The notes beneath the pieces were generated by a model, which was not told the origin of the DNA, ran no database searches, and saw only the letters and a list, made by a program, of their open reading frames with translations. This document shows, in pieces, positions 1 to 10,016 of a DNA stretch of 42,360 nucleotides. A program made the position numbers and the translations under genes. Position 1 is the first letter of the stretch, and each line of letters starts with the position of its first letter. Source of the DNA: Actinomycetes bacterium (GTDB taxonomy: Bacteria > Actinomycetota > Acidimicrobiia > Acidimicrobiales > RAAP-2); contig JAKABC010000001.1 in assembly GCA_021802025.1 (NCBI GenBank), positions 1 through 42,360 of the forward strand, written 5' to 3'.

Positions 1-731
1 CGGTGACTTTCGTGGGCGCCGCCGGGCGCGACGGCGCCGCCCGACTCGTCGAAGAGGACCTCGCGCGCCAGGGGGTGCGGGCCCACCTGTTGCGCAGTGG
101 GGACACGACCGGGACGGTCGTGGCGCTGGTGGATGAACGGGGCCAGCGGGCCATGCTCACCGATCGCGGGGCCAACGGGGCGCTCGACCCCGACGCCGTC
201 GCGGCCGCCCTGCCGGGCGACGCGACGCACCTGCACGTCTCGGGCTACACGGTGCTCGACGGGCGGACTCGCGACGGCGCCGCGACGCTGCTCGCCCGGG
301 CCCGAGCGGCGGGGTGGTCGACCTCGGTCGACGTCTGCTCGGTGGCCCCGCTGCGCGCGCTGGGGCGCGAGGCCTTCCTCGCGGCGACGCGCGCGGCCTC
401 GATGCTCTTCGCCAACGCCGAGGAGGCGGCGGCGCTGTCGGGCTGCGTCGACCCCGACGGAGCCCTCGACGCGCTCGCCGAGGGCTACGGCGAGGTCCTG
501 GTGACCCGGGGCGCCGACGGCGCGGCCGCGGCTCGCGGGTCCGAGCGGGCCCGGGCTGACGCCCGCGCGACGACGGTCGTCGACACGACCGGGGCGGGTG
601 ACGCGGCCTCGGGGACCTACCTCGCGGCCCGGCTCGCGGGTGACACGCTCGCCGGGGCCCTCGAGGCGGCGATGGCGGCCGCGGCGCGCGTCGTCGCCGG
701 GCTGGGGGCGGTGCCCTACTCGCGCGAGTAG
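1..731 (+). CDS. PfkB-family carbohydrate/nucleoside kinase, 5' end cut by window
   Basis: This is a ribokinase-fold (PfkB) kinase that phosphorylates a sugar or nucleoside with ATP. The signature VVDTTGAGDAASGTYLAARL near the C-terminus carries the DTxGAGD anion-hole and catalytic-Asp motif of the family. About 242 residues are visible in frame from base 3. PfkB enzymes are usually 290-330 residues and the visible part starts at a VTFVGAAGRD segment that normally lies 40-60 residues in, so the true start is upstream of the window and the GTG at 3 is not the start. The gene ends in a 16-bp convergent overlap with the BMP-type permease gene. Because that importer class carries nucleosides, a nucleoside or ribose substrate is an attractive guess, but nothing in the sequence fixes it. 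Confidence 0.85.
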   Translation, partial: VTFVGAAGRDGAARLVEEDLARQGVRAHLLRSGDTTGTVVALVDERGQRAMLTDRGANGALDPDAVAAALPGDATHLHVSGYTVLDGRTRDGAATLLARARAAGWSTSVDVCSVAPLRALGREAFLAATRAASMLFANAEEAAALSGCVDPDGALDALAEGYGEVLVTRGADGAAAARGSERARADARATTVVDTTGAGDAASGTYLAARLAGDTLAGALEAAMAAAARVVAGLGAVPYSRE

Positions 732-733
732 GG
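714..733. repeat. 20-bp perfect palindrome holding both stop codons of a convergent gene pair
   Basis: Bases 714-733 read identically on both strands (core CTACTCGCGCGAGTAG). The kinase stop TAG (729-731) and the permease stop (716-718 on the other strand) both lie inside, so the two unrelated proteins end with the same residues PYSRE. A loopless self-complementary site could fold in either transcript, so a bidirectional terminator role is possible. There is no T-tract. Confidence 0.8.
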
Positions 734-2008
734 GATGCCGTCGGCGGCCGGTGGGCGGACCCGCCCGACGAGCCCCGCGCTCACCGCGATGGTGATGAGG
801 TAGGGGAACATCAAGAGGATCTCGGTCGAGATGGGCACCTGGTACGACTGGAGGTTGTAGGCGAGGTAGGCCGACACCCCGAACAGGGTGCACGCGGCGA
901 CCGCCCCCGAGGGCCGCCAGCGCCCGAAGATCATCGCCGCCAGCGCGATGTAGCCGAAGCCCGAGGTGATCGAGGGCGTGAACTGCCCCTGGATCGCGGC
1001 GAAGGCGACCCCGCCGACCCCGGCGACCGCGCCCCCGAGGATGACGTTCACGTAGCGGGTCCGCTCCACGCTGATCCCCACCGAGGCGGCCGCCTGGGGG
1101 TGCTCGCCCACGGCCCGCACCCGCAGTCCCCAGCGCGTCTTGAACAGGGCGAAGCTCACCAGGCCCACGAGGATCATCATGAGGTAGAAGTAGCCCGTCT
1201 CGTCGAAGAAGGTCGGTCCGATGATGGGGATCTTCATCAGCCCCGGGATGGCGAGGTTCGTCGCGATGTTGCCGTTGTTGAGGTTGGGGTAGGGCGTGAG
1301 CACCCAGGAGTTGAAGTAGCTGGCCAGTCCGGTGAACATCGTGACGATCACGACGCCCACGATGATCTGGTCCGACAGGTACCGGATGGCCAGGAACGCG
1401 AGGAGCCAGCCCATCAGCCCGCCGATCACCACCCCGCCGACCGTGGCCAGCAGCCAGTTGTTGGTCGCCGAGTCGATCATCTCGCCCACGAGGTAGCCCC
1501 CGAGGAACTGGCCCTCGATCGCGATGTTGACCACCCCGGCCCGTTCGCACAAGATGCCCGAGAGCGAGCCGTAGATCAGGATCATCGTGATCGCCGCGCT
1601 GCCGACCAGGATGGCGGTGACGTTGATGAAGGGCACCTGGGAGGGTCCCGGCTGACGGCTCGCCCACACCAAGACGGCGACCAAAAAGACGATGGCCATC
1701 AGCCCGACCCGGACCATCGCCCCTTTGACCAGGCGGCGCACGAGCACCTCGGCGCCCAGGGCGACGATGAGCGCGCCGAGCAGCACGAGGGTCCACTCGG
1801 TGGGCAGGGTGAGGTTGCCCAGGTGCCAGGGTGCGCCCTGGCTGACGTCGATCGGGGTGAAGGTGAGCGTCGAGTGCGGCGCCGAGCCCGTGCCCACGCC
1901 CATCCCGAACACGGTGAAGAGCCCCACCACGACCACGAACCACCCGATCGCCTGGGTCCGCCCGAGGGGCGGGCGGACCGTGGCGGCGTCGGCGGTGACG
2001 GCGGTCAC
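716..2008 (-). CDS. BMP-family (nucleoside-type) ABC transporter permease, second subunit
   Basis: This integral membrane permease is of the branched-chain/ribose permease superfamily as found in BMP-family importers (YufQ/NupC-like). About 430 residues hold some 9-10 hydrophobic helices and the typical stretch LLCERAGVVNIAIEGQFLGG-like (here ILCERAGVVNIAIEGQFL). A long hydrophilic N-terminal run appears if the frame is opened to 2209, but that run lies inside the neighbouring permease gene and is not membrane-like. I therefore start at the GTG at 2006-2008, which overlaps the upstream stop as GTGA and gives MTAVTADAATV before the first helix. It is the last gene of a four-gene leftward operon and should pair with the permease at 2005-3249. 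Confidence 0.88.
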   Translation of the reverse strand: MTAVTADAATVRPPLGRTQAIGWFVVVVGLFTVFGMGVGTGSAPHSTLTFTPIDVSQGAPWHLGNLTLPTEWTLVLLGALIVALGAEVLVRRLVKGAMVRVGLMAIVFLVAVLVWASRQPGPSQVPFINVTAILVGSAAITMILIYGSLSGILCERAGVVNIAIEGQFLGGYLVGEMIDSATNNWLLATVGGVVIGGLMGWLLAFLAIRYLSDQIIVGVVIVTMFTGLASYFNSWVLTPYPNLNNGNIATNLAIPGLMKIPIIGPTFFDETGYFYLMMILVGLVSFALFKTRWGLRVRAVGEHPQAAASVGISVERTRYVNVILGGAVAGVGGVAFAAIQGQFTPSITSGFGYIALAAMIFGRWRPSGAVAACTLFGVSAYLAYNLQSYQVPISTEILLMFPYLITIAVSAGLVGRVRPPAADGIPYSRE

Positions 2009-3249
2009 GATCCCCACCCCGCGGTGGCGACCTTGACCGACTCGGCCCGCAGGGCGCGCAGCCGGAATATCTCCTTCACCAGGACCGGTGTCGCCACGAA
2101 GATCACGATCGCCGACTGGATCACCGTCGCCAGGTCGTAGGGGATGCCGGTGTTGGCCTGCATGTTCGAGCCGCCGACCTCGAGGGCCGCGAACAGCAGG
2201 GAGCCCCACACGATGCCGATCGGGCGGTTGCGCCCGAGCAGCGAGACGGTGATCGCCGTGAAGCCGATGCCCGCGCTGCCCTGGAGGAAGTTCTGGTCGA
2301 TGTAGTGGGTCGTCCCGGCGACCCAGGCCACCCCGGCCAGGCCCGCGAGGCCCCCCGAGATGAGAAACGACGTCACGAGGGTCCGTCGGGCGTTGATCCC
2401 CGAGGCCCGCGCCGCGTGGGGGTTGGCCCCGGTGATCCGGAACTCGAAGCCGATCGAGGAGCGATTGAGCAGCCAGAGCGCGAAGACCGTGACCGCGAGG
2501 GCGACCACGACCCCGTAGTTCACCCGCAGTCCCGAGGCGGTGCCGAAGAGGGGGGCCAGTTGGGTCCCGCCGGGCATCGTGCGCGAGATGGCGTTGGTCT
2601 GGTTGGGCAGCTGCAGCGGCGTCGAGAGCAGGCAGAAGAGCATGAAGTACGAGGCCACGTAGTTGAACATGAGGGTCACGATGACCTCGTGGGCGCCCGT
2701 GTAGGCCTTGAGCAGCCCGGGGATGGCGCCGCCGACGACGCCCCCGGCGATCCCCGCGAGGAGCGTCAGGGGCAGGTGCAGGACCATCGGGAGGTGGACC
2801 AGCGTCGCCACGGCCACCCCGGCGACGCCGCCCAGGATCGCCTGGCCGTTCGCGCCGATGTTGAACAGGCCGGTCTGGAAGGTGATGCCGACCGCGATGC
2901 TGGCGATCACGAGGGGGATCGCGTAGGTGAAGGTCTCCGAGAGCGGCGTGAGCGACGCCGTCCAGTCCCGACCGGTCGTGACCGAGTGCCAGAACTGGGG
3001 CGGGTCGACGATCGAGCCGGTGAAGATCGACCGGTACGCGGCCCCGACGTTGTCGAAGGTCACCTTGAGGGCGTGTCCGGGCCCTCCCCAGGAGTGGAAG
3101 GCCCCCCGCCAGGCGTCGAGGATCGCCGGGGTCGTGGCGAAGATGATCACCGCCCCGACGACGAGGCCGAGGACGAGGGCCAGCAGCGAGATCGTGACCG
3201 GACTCGCGCTGCGGTAGCGGTCCCAGAGGCGGCGAAGGCTCGGCGTCAC
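2005..3249 (-). CDS. BMP-family (nucleoside-type) ABC transporter permease, first subunit
   Basis: This 414-residue multi-helix permease is of the YufP/NupB type. After a cytosolic N-terminus (MTPSLRRLWDRYRSAS) comes a first helix, then a long extracytoplasmic loop (about residues 45-95), then a helical bundle with the family-typical FQTGLFNIGANGQAILGGV segment. Its GTG start overlaps the stop of the ATPase gene by four bases (GTGA), and its own stop overlaps the second permease start in the same way, so the three cytoplasmic and membrane subunits are translationally coupled. The substrate is not readable from sequence; the family imports purine nucleosides in characterised members. Confidence 0.88.
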   Translation of the reverse strand: MTPSLRRLWDRYRSASPVTISLLALVLGLVVGAVIIFATTPAILDAWRGAFHSWGGPGHALKVTFDNVGAAYRSIFTGSIVDPPQFWHSVTTGRDWTASLTPLSETFTYAIPLVIASIAVGITFQTGLFNIGANGQAILGGVAGVAVATLVHLPMVLHLPLTLLAGIAGGVVGGAIPGLLKAYTGAHEVIVTLMFNYVASYFMLFCLLSTPLQLPNQTNAISRTMPGGTQLAPLFGTASGLRVNYGVVVALAVTVFALWLLNRSSIGFEFRITGANPHAARASGINARRTLVTSFLISGGLAGLAGVAWVAGTTHYIDQNFLQGSAGIGFTAITVSLLGRNRPIGIVWGSLLFAALEVGGSNMQANTGIPYDLATVIQSAIVIFVATPVLVKEIFRLRALRAESVKVATAGWGS

Positions 3250-4757
3250 GCGATCCCCGCCGGGGCCGAGCCGGTCATGAGCAGTCCCACGTCCTCGCGC
3301 GAGGTCGAGGGGTCCACGACCCCGGTGATGCGCCCCTGGAACATGACGGCGACGCGGTCGCCCAGGGCCATCACCTCGTCGAGCTCGGAGGAGACGATGA
3401 GCACGGCGTGGCCCTCGTCGCGCACCCGGACGATCTCGCGGTGGACGTACTCGATCGAGCCCACGTCCAACCCGCGAGTCGGTTGGGAGGCGACCAGGGC
3501 CTGGAGGGGCCGGGAGAGCTCGCGCGCGACGATGACCTTCTGCTGGTTGCCGCCCGAGAGCGAACTGAGGGGCGCGTCCACCGACGAGGTGCGCACGTCG
3601 AACGACTCGACCAGGCTCTCAGCGTGGTCACGCACCGCACGCAGGTTGCGCGTCCCGCGGCGCGCGAAGGGCGGCCGCCGGGGCGTGTTGAGCACCATGT
3701 TGTCGGCGACCGACATCGAGAGCACGACGCCGTCGCGCTGGCGGTCCTCGGGGATGTGGCCCAGGCCGGCGTCGAGGATGTCGCGCGGGGAGCGGTTGGT
3801 GATGTCGCGCCCCGCGAGCAGCACCGATCCCGACTCCACGTGGCGCAGTCCGGTGATGGCCTCGACCAGCTCGGTCTGTCCGTTGCCCTGGACCCCGGCG
3901 AGCGCCACGATCTCTCCGGCGCGCACCTCGAGTGAGACGCCGTCGACGACCGGCAGGCCACGGTCGTCCCGCACGACCAGGTCGCGCACCTCGAGCAGGG
4001 GCTCGCGGGGGGCCGCCGTGGTCTTGTCCACGACGAGTGACACCTCGCGGCCGACCATCATCGCGGCCAGCTCGCTCTCCGTCGCGGACGGGGGGACCGA
4101 GCCGATCACCCGGCCGGCCCGGATGACCGTGATCACGTCGGAGACGTGGCGGACCTCCTTGAGCTTGTGCGAGATGAACAGGATCGACTTGCCCGAGGCG
4201 GCCAGCGAGCGCATGATGCCCATGAGGGCGTCGGCCTCTTGGGGGGTGAGGACAGCGGTGGGCTCGTCCAGGATGAGCAGTTGCGCGTCGTGGCCGAGGG
4301 CCTTGATGATCTCGACGCGCTGCTGGAGCCCGATCGGCAGGCTCTCGACCGTCGCGTCGGGGTCGACCTCGAGGCCGAACTCCCGGGACACCGATCGGAT
4401 GTCCTCGCGGGCCCGCGCGTAGTCCAGGCGGTCCAGCGATCGCGTGGGTTCGAAGCCCAGCACGACGTTCTCGGCCACCGTGAACACCGGCACCAGCATG
4501 AAGTGCTGGTGGACCATGCCGATGCCGCGGCGGACCGCGTCACCGGAGTTCGCGAGGCGCACCGGCTCACCGTCGATGAGGATCTCGCCCTCGTCGGCCT
4601 GGAGCAGGCCGAACAGCACGTTCATCAACGTCGACTTGCCGGCGCCGTTCTCCCCGAGCAGACAGTGGATCTGCCCCGGCTCAACGACGAGGTCGATGTG
4701 GTCGTTCGCGGTGAGCGAGCCGAACTTCTTGGTGATGCCTCGAAGTTCGAGACGCAT
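3246..4757 (-). CDS. BMP-family ABC transporter ATP-binding protein, two nucleotide-binding domains
   Basis: This 503-residue tandem ATPase energises the importer. Domain 1 has Walker A GENGAGKSTLMNVLFGL, an unusual signature LPIGLQQRVEI and Walker B LLILDEPTAVLT. Domain 2 starts near residue 255. Its Walker A is degenerate (GVQGNGQTEL, no GKS/T), it keeps the LSGGNQQKVIVAREL signature, and its Walker B is replaced by LVASQPTRGLD. This asymmetry is normal for the sugar/nucleoside (YufO/RbsA-like) class, so domain 1 probably does most of the hydrolysis. The ATG at 4755-4757 has no strong Shine-Dalgarno. It follows an unusually stable intercistronic hairpin (4772-4816), which may lower its expression relative to the binding protein. 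Confidence 0.92.
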   Translation of the reverse strand: MRLELRGITKKFGSLTANDHIDLVVEPGQIHCLLGENGAGKSTLMNVLFGLLQADEGEILIDGEPVRLANSGDAVRRGIGMVHQHFMLVPVFTVAENVVLGFEPTRSLDRLDYARAREDIRSVSREFGLEVDPDATVESLPIGLQQRVEIIKALGHDAQLLILDEPTAVLTPQEADALMGIMRSLAASGKSILFISHKLKEVRHVSDVITVIRAGRVIGSVPPSATESELAAMMVGREVSLVVDKTTAAPREPLLEVRDLVVRDDRGLPVVDGVSLEVRAGEIVALAGVQGNGQTELVEAITGLRHVESGSVLLAGRDITNRSPRDILDAGLGHIPEDRQRDGVVLSMSVADNMVLNTPRRPPFARRGTRNLRAVRDHAESLVESFDVRTSSVDAPLSSLSGGNQQKVIVARELSRPLQALVASQPTRGLDVGSIEYVHREIVRVRDEGHAVLIVSSELDEVMALGDRVAVMFQGRITGVVDPSTSREDVGLLMTGSAPAGIA

Positions 4758-4771
4758 GGAAGGTCATAGTA

Positions 4772-4816
4772 CTCACGACGAAGGCCCGGGCCGGTGGCCC
4801 GGGCCTTCGTCGTGAG
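4772..4816 (-). promoter_or_regulatory. intercistronic stem-loop between binding-protein and ATPase genes
   Basis: Bases 4772-4792 and 4796-4816 are perfect reverse complements (21-bp stem, 3-nt loop, GC-rich inner part GGCCCGGGCC). The hairpin starts 8 nt after the binding-protein stop and ends 15 nt before the ATPase start. No T-run follows in the reading direction, so it looks more like a partial terminator or mRNA-stabilising element than a full intrinsic terminator. Either role would give more binding protein than membrane complex. Confidence 0.85.
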
Positions 4817-4823
4817 AGGAGGC

Positions 4824-5921
4824 TCAGCCGACGGGGTACTTGGTCGGGTCGACCGAGATCGTGCCGTGCTCGATGCCCTTGGTCAACGTCTGGACCGTGG
4901 CCTTGAGCGAGGCGGGGATCGTCGGGGAGTCGAAGTAGAACTTGACGCCGCCGTTGGCGAGGGTGCCGACGTAGCTACCCGGCTTGAACCTGCCCTTGGC
5001 CGCGGCCAGGACCGCGTCCTCCACCGAGGTCGTGACGCCCTTGGTGACCGAGCCGATGAAGTAGGAGCAGTCCGCCTTCTCGGCGAAGCAGCCGTCCGAG
5101 TCGACCCACATAATCGAGTGCTTCTTGCCGGCCTGCTGTGCGGCCGCGACCGAGCCGAGGCCCACGCCACCGGCCACCGGGAAGACGATGTCCGCACCGT
5201 CGGCGAAGAAGCCCGAGGTGATGGTCTTGCCGGCCGTCTGGTCGGTGAAGTTGCCCACGAAGGTGCCCTTGCCGTTGAACTGGCCCTTGGCGCGGTTGCC
5301 CTTCGACGGGGTCCAGCCCAGGACCTTGACGTGCTTGTGCATGTGCAGGTCGTAGTAGCGCACGCCCGCGACGAAGCCGTCCATGTAGATGGTCACCGGT
5401 GGGATGTCCGCGCCGCCGTAGGTGGCCACCACGCCCGTCTTGCTCATCGCCGCCGCCACGTAGCCGCCGAGGAACGCGTCCTGGTTGGTGTCGTAGGTGA
5501 GCGCGAGCAGGCCGTGCGACTTGGGCGCGTTCGGCACGTCGTCGACGATGGCGAACTTCTGGTTCGGGTGGGCGTCAGCCGCCGTCGCCGTGGCGCCGTC
5601 CATCAAGAAACCGACGGTGACGATGATGCCACATCCCTGGGAGATGAACTTGTTGATGTTGGGCGTGTACGACGCCGACGAGGTCGACGAGAGGTACGAC
5701 GGCGTGATGTTCTTGTCCACCTTGGCCGCGTTCTGCAGGCCGGCCCACGCCGAGGCGTTGAACGAGTGGTCGTTGATGCCCCCGGTGTCGGTCACCACGC
5801 AGGCCTTGAACTTGCCCGCGGCCGAGGCGACCGAGACCGTCGTGGCGACCCCGATCGTCACCGTCCCCAGGACGAGTGCGCCGGCCCCGAGCAGTGCACC
5901 GAGCCGATTGATCCTCCGCAT
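4824..5921 (-). CDS. BMP-family (PnrA-like) substrate-binding protein
   Basis: This 365-residue extracytoplasmic binding protein belongs to the Bmp/Med/PnrA family, whose members bind nucleosides. Residues 1-35 form a Sec signal peptide (MRRINRLGALLGAGALVLG then a hydrophobic core) with a likely cut after ASA. The family motif VVTDTGGINDHSFNASAW follows at once. No lipobox cysteine is present at the cut site, whereas Gram-positive binding proteins are commonly lipid-anchored, so this one may be released, held by the cell envelope, or poorly predicted. The start ATG is preceded by GGGGAG at good spacing. It is the first gene of the leftward importer operon, with a 109-bp upstream gap that should contain its promoter. 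Confidence 0.9.
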   Translation of the reverse strand: MRRINRLGALLGAGALVLGTVTIGVATTVSVASAAGKFKACVVTDTGGINDHSFNASAWAGLQNAAKVDKNITPSYLSSTSSASYTPNINKFISQGCGIIVTVGFLMDGATATAADAHPNQKFAIVDDVPNAPKSHGLLALTYDTNQDAFLGGYVAAAMSKTGVVATYGGADIPPVTIYMDGFVAGVRYYDLHMHKHVKVLGWTPSKGNRAKGQFNGKGTFVGNFTDQTAGKTITSGFFADGADIVFPVAGGVGLGSVAAAQQAGKKHSIMWVDSDGCFAEKADCSYFIGSVTKGVTTSVEDAVLAAAKGRFKPGSYVGTLANGGVKFYFDSPTIPASLKATVQTLTKGIEHGTISVDPTKYPVG

Positions 5922-6001
5922 GTATGTCTCCCCATGTTTGAAGTGCGGTCATCGCCGTGAGGACCGCGTCGCGACTCGTACCCCCGACCGGGCGCGAGCG
6001 A

Positions 6002-6019
6002 GCGGGTATGCCTACCCGC
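6002..6019 (-). terminator. candidate terminator hairpin after DHA2 exporter gene
   Basis: GCGGGTA and TACCCGC form a perfect 7-bp stem with a 4-nt loop, 11 nt past the exporter stop and upstream of the BMP operon. No T-tract follows. Its position between two same-strand transcription units is the main support. Confidence 0.4.
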
Positions 6020-6030
6020 AGGAGGCGAGA

Positions 6031-7494
6031 CTAGCCCGCCGGCTCGACGAGGGGGGCCCGGGCCTCGTCGTGGTGACGCCCCACGTGACGGGGTAGGGCG
6101 AGGCTGACGACGAACGCGGCGAGCGTGATCGCGGCCGAGACCACAAAGACCCGGTCGTAGCCGGCGACGCGCGCACTGGCGTACCCCGTCGCACCGGCGC
6201 GCACCAGGGCCGCCGTCCGGTCGGCCGCGACCGTGCCGAGGGTCGCCAGGGCGATCGAGCCCCCGACCTGGCGCGCGGTGTTGAGGACCCCGGAGGCGAG
6301 CCCGGCGTCGGCGCGGTCCACCCCGGCGGTGGCCGCGGCGGCCAGCGGGGAGAAGAGGACGCCCATCGCGAAGGCGCAGCAGAACGACGGTGGGGCGAGA
6401 CTGGCCCAGTAGCCACTCGCGGTCTGGACGAAGGACAGCCAGTAGAAGCCGACGGTGGCGAGCAGGCTGCCCACGACGAGCAGGGGACGCACCCCGACCC
6501 GGGCGATGAGTCGAGAGGAGATCTGGGCTCCGGCGATGATCCCCACCGACATCGGCATGAACGCGAAGCCCGCGCGGACCGGGCCGTAGCCGAGGATGTA
6601 CTGGAAGTAGAACGAGAGGAAGTACCACATGGCGAAGAAGGCGCCGCCCACGAGCACCATCACCCCGTTGGCGGTCGAGAGCGGTCGGGATCGGAAGATC
6701 CGAAACGGCATCAGGGGGTGCGACGCGACGCGCGCCTCCCAGTAGAGGAAAGCGGCCAGGAGGACGGCGCCGCCGAGGATCCACTCGAGGGTCTCGGACG
6801 AGCCCCACGGGTGGGTCGTCGTGTTCACCACGGCGTAGATCACCGCGGCCAGTCCGCCGGTCACGAGGACGGCGCCGGTCACGTCGAGTTTGGCGGTGGC
6901 GTCTTTGTTGCGCAGCTCGCGCAGGTACATCGTGGCCGCGACGCCCGCCAGGACGCCCAGGGGCACGTTGATGAAAAAGACCCAGCGCCACGAGGCGAGA
7001 CCGGTGAGGATCCCCCCGAGGAGCCCGCCCACGGCGCCGCCGGCGCCGGCGACCGCGCTCCAGACGCCGATGGCCCGGAGCAGCCGGGGGCCGTGGAAGG
7101 TCGTGACGATGATGGTGAGCGTCGCCGGCGACAAGATCGCGCCCCCGAGTCCCTGGAGGGCCCGCACGGCCACCATCTGCGATCCCGAGGCCGCGAAGCC
7201 AGCGCCGATGCTCGCGACGGTGAACACGGCGATGCCGGCGAGGTAGACGTGGCGGCGCCCGAAGTAGTCGGCCGCCCGCCCCCCGAGGAGCAAGAAGCCG
7301 GCGAAGGTGAGAACGTAGGCGTTCACAACCCACTGGGCGCTGGTGATCGTGAAGTGGAGGTCGTGGCTCATGCGCGGTAGCGCCACGTTGACGATCGACA
7401 CGTCGAGCACCACCATGAACTGGGCGAGGCACGCGATTGAGAGGATCAACCAGTCCGGGGCGTGACGGGCCGGGGCGAGGGTCGTGGTGGTCAC
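6031..7494 (-). CDS. DHA2-family MFS drug/metabolite exporter (14 TM)
   Basis: This 487-residue proton-coupled exporter is of the EmrB/QacA (DHA2) type. TM1 carries the DHA2 motif LDVSIVNVALPRM. The loop 2-3 motif is GGRAADYFGRRHVYLAG, and TM5 has the antiporter motif GLGGAILSPATLTI followed by GGAVGGLLGGIL. Fourteen hydrophobic segments can be counted. The GTG at 7492-7494 begins MTTTTLAPARH just before TM1. It is divergent from ettA, with 73 bp between their starts, and no dedicated regulator sits beside it. The exported compound cannot be told from sequence. Confidence 0.88.
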   Translation of the reverse strand: MTTTTLAPARHAPDWLILSIACLAQFMVVLDVSIVNVALPRMSHDLHFTITSAQWVVNAYVLTFAGFLLLGGRAADYFGRRHVYLAGIAVFTVASIGAGFAASGSQMVAVRALQGLGGAILSPATLTIIVTTFHGPRLLRAIGVWSAVAGAGGAVGGLLGGILTGLASWRWVFFINVPLGVLAGVAATMYLRELRNKDATAKLDVTGAVLVTGGLAAVIYAVVNTTTHPWGSSETLEWILGGAVLLAAFLYWEARVASHPLMPFRIFRSRPLSTANGVMVLVGGAFFAMWYFLSFYFQYILGYGPVRAGFAFMPMSVGIIAGAQISSRLIARVGVRPLLVVGSLLATVGFYWLSFVQTASGYWASLAPPSFCCAFAMGVLFSPLAAAATAGVDRADAGLASGVLNTARQVGGSIALATLGTVAADRTAALVRAGATGYASARVAGYDRVFVVSAAITLAAFVVSLALPRHVGRHHDEARAPLVEPAG

Positions 7495-7567
7495 CGCCCG
7501 AGTGTACGGGTGGCCCGTCGCGTCTCGAGCCGCTCGGGACGAGTGCGTCGTCGGCCAGACTGGTGGG

Positions 7568-9247
<1,680 letters not shown>

Positions 9248-9269
9248 AGGGGGCGTAGGGTTGGTCACC

Positions 9270-10016
9270 GTGGCCGTGACCGACTACTCGAGCTACCTGA
9301 GAATCGACGACCTGCTGACCCTCCAGGTGCCCCTGACGGCCGACGCCGACGACGAGCTGCTCTTCATCGTCGTCCACCAGGCCTACGAGCTCTGGTTCAA
9401 GGTCGTGCTCGACGAGCTACGACGGGCCGCGTCGCGTCTGCACTCCGGCGAGCCGTGGCGGGCGCTGGCGCCGCTCTCACGCACGGTCGACGTGGGCCGA
9501 CTCTTGCTCGGCCACCTCGCGGTCCTCGAGACCATGTCGCCCGAGGAGTTCCTGCGCTTCCGCGACCCGCTGAACCCGGCGTCGGGCTTCCAGTCCTTTC
9601 AGTTCCGGGCCATCGAGTTCCTCTCGGGCGCGGGCGACCCGCGCTCGCTCGACTTCCCCTTCTTCGACGACCGTCAGCGGGCGTGGCTCCACGCGGTCGC
9701 GGCCGAGCCCGACGTCTGGTCGGGATTCCTCGCGAGCCTCGAGACGCTCCTCGGTCCCGGGGACGTGCTCGAGCGCCTGGCGGCGCTCTACCACGACCAC
9801 TCCACCCCCGAACGGGCCGCGCTGCACGCCGTGGCCGAGCGGCTCGTCGACCACGACGAGAACCTCGCTACCTGGAGGCACCGTCACCTGCTCATGGCCG
9901 GGCGCGAGATCGGTCGGCGGCCCGGCACCGGCGGGAGCGCCGGCATGGCCTACCTTGAGACGACGACCGGCCGGCGCCTCTACCCGGCGCTGTGGGACGT
10001 GAGGAGTGCGTTATGA
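9270..10016 (+). CDS. kynA: tryptophan 2,3-dioxygenase
   Basis: This haem enzyme opens the indole ring of L-tryptophan with O2 to give N-formylkynurenine. The frame contains FIVVHQAYELWFK with the active-site His of the HQ pair, SGFQSFQFRAIEFLSG with the substrate-carboxylate Arg, and the C-terminal WRHRHLLMAGREIG followed by GTGGSAGMAYL, which holds the proximal haem His and the substrate-ammonium loop. I start at GTG 9270 (MAVTDYSSYL), preceded by GGGGGC and GTAGGG; GTG 9276 is an alternative. The frame upstream is inside ettA. At 248 residues it is slightly shorter than typical bacterial enzymes (about 270-300). Its stop overlaps the kynU start as ATGA, so the two are coupled. Confidence 0.94.
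   Translation: MAVTDYSSYLRIDDLLTLQVPLTADADDELLFIVVHQAYELWFKVVLDELRRAASRLHSGEPWRALAPLSRTVDVGRLLLGHLAVLETMSPEEFLRFRDPLNPASGFQSFQFRAIEFLSGAGDPRSLDFPFFDDRQRAWLHAVAAEPDVWSGFLASLETLLGPGDVLERLAALYHDHSTPERAALHAVAERLVDHDENLATWRHRHLLMAGREIGRRPGTGGSAGMAYLETTTGRRLYPALWDVRSAL

Noticed and set aside
2305..4422. A 705-codon open frame on the plus strand opposite the importer permease and ATPase genes
   Set aside because: It is antisense to well-supported ABC genes, is rich in Arg/Gly/Asp/Pro with no domain signature, and is explained by high GC depleting stop codons.
7484..7567. 28-residue N-terminal extension of EttA
   Set aside because: EttA proteins begin at the (A/P)xFIYTM segment, and the extension overlaps the divergent exporter start.
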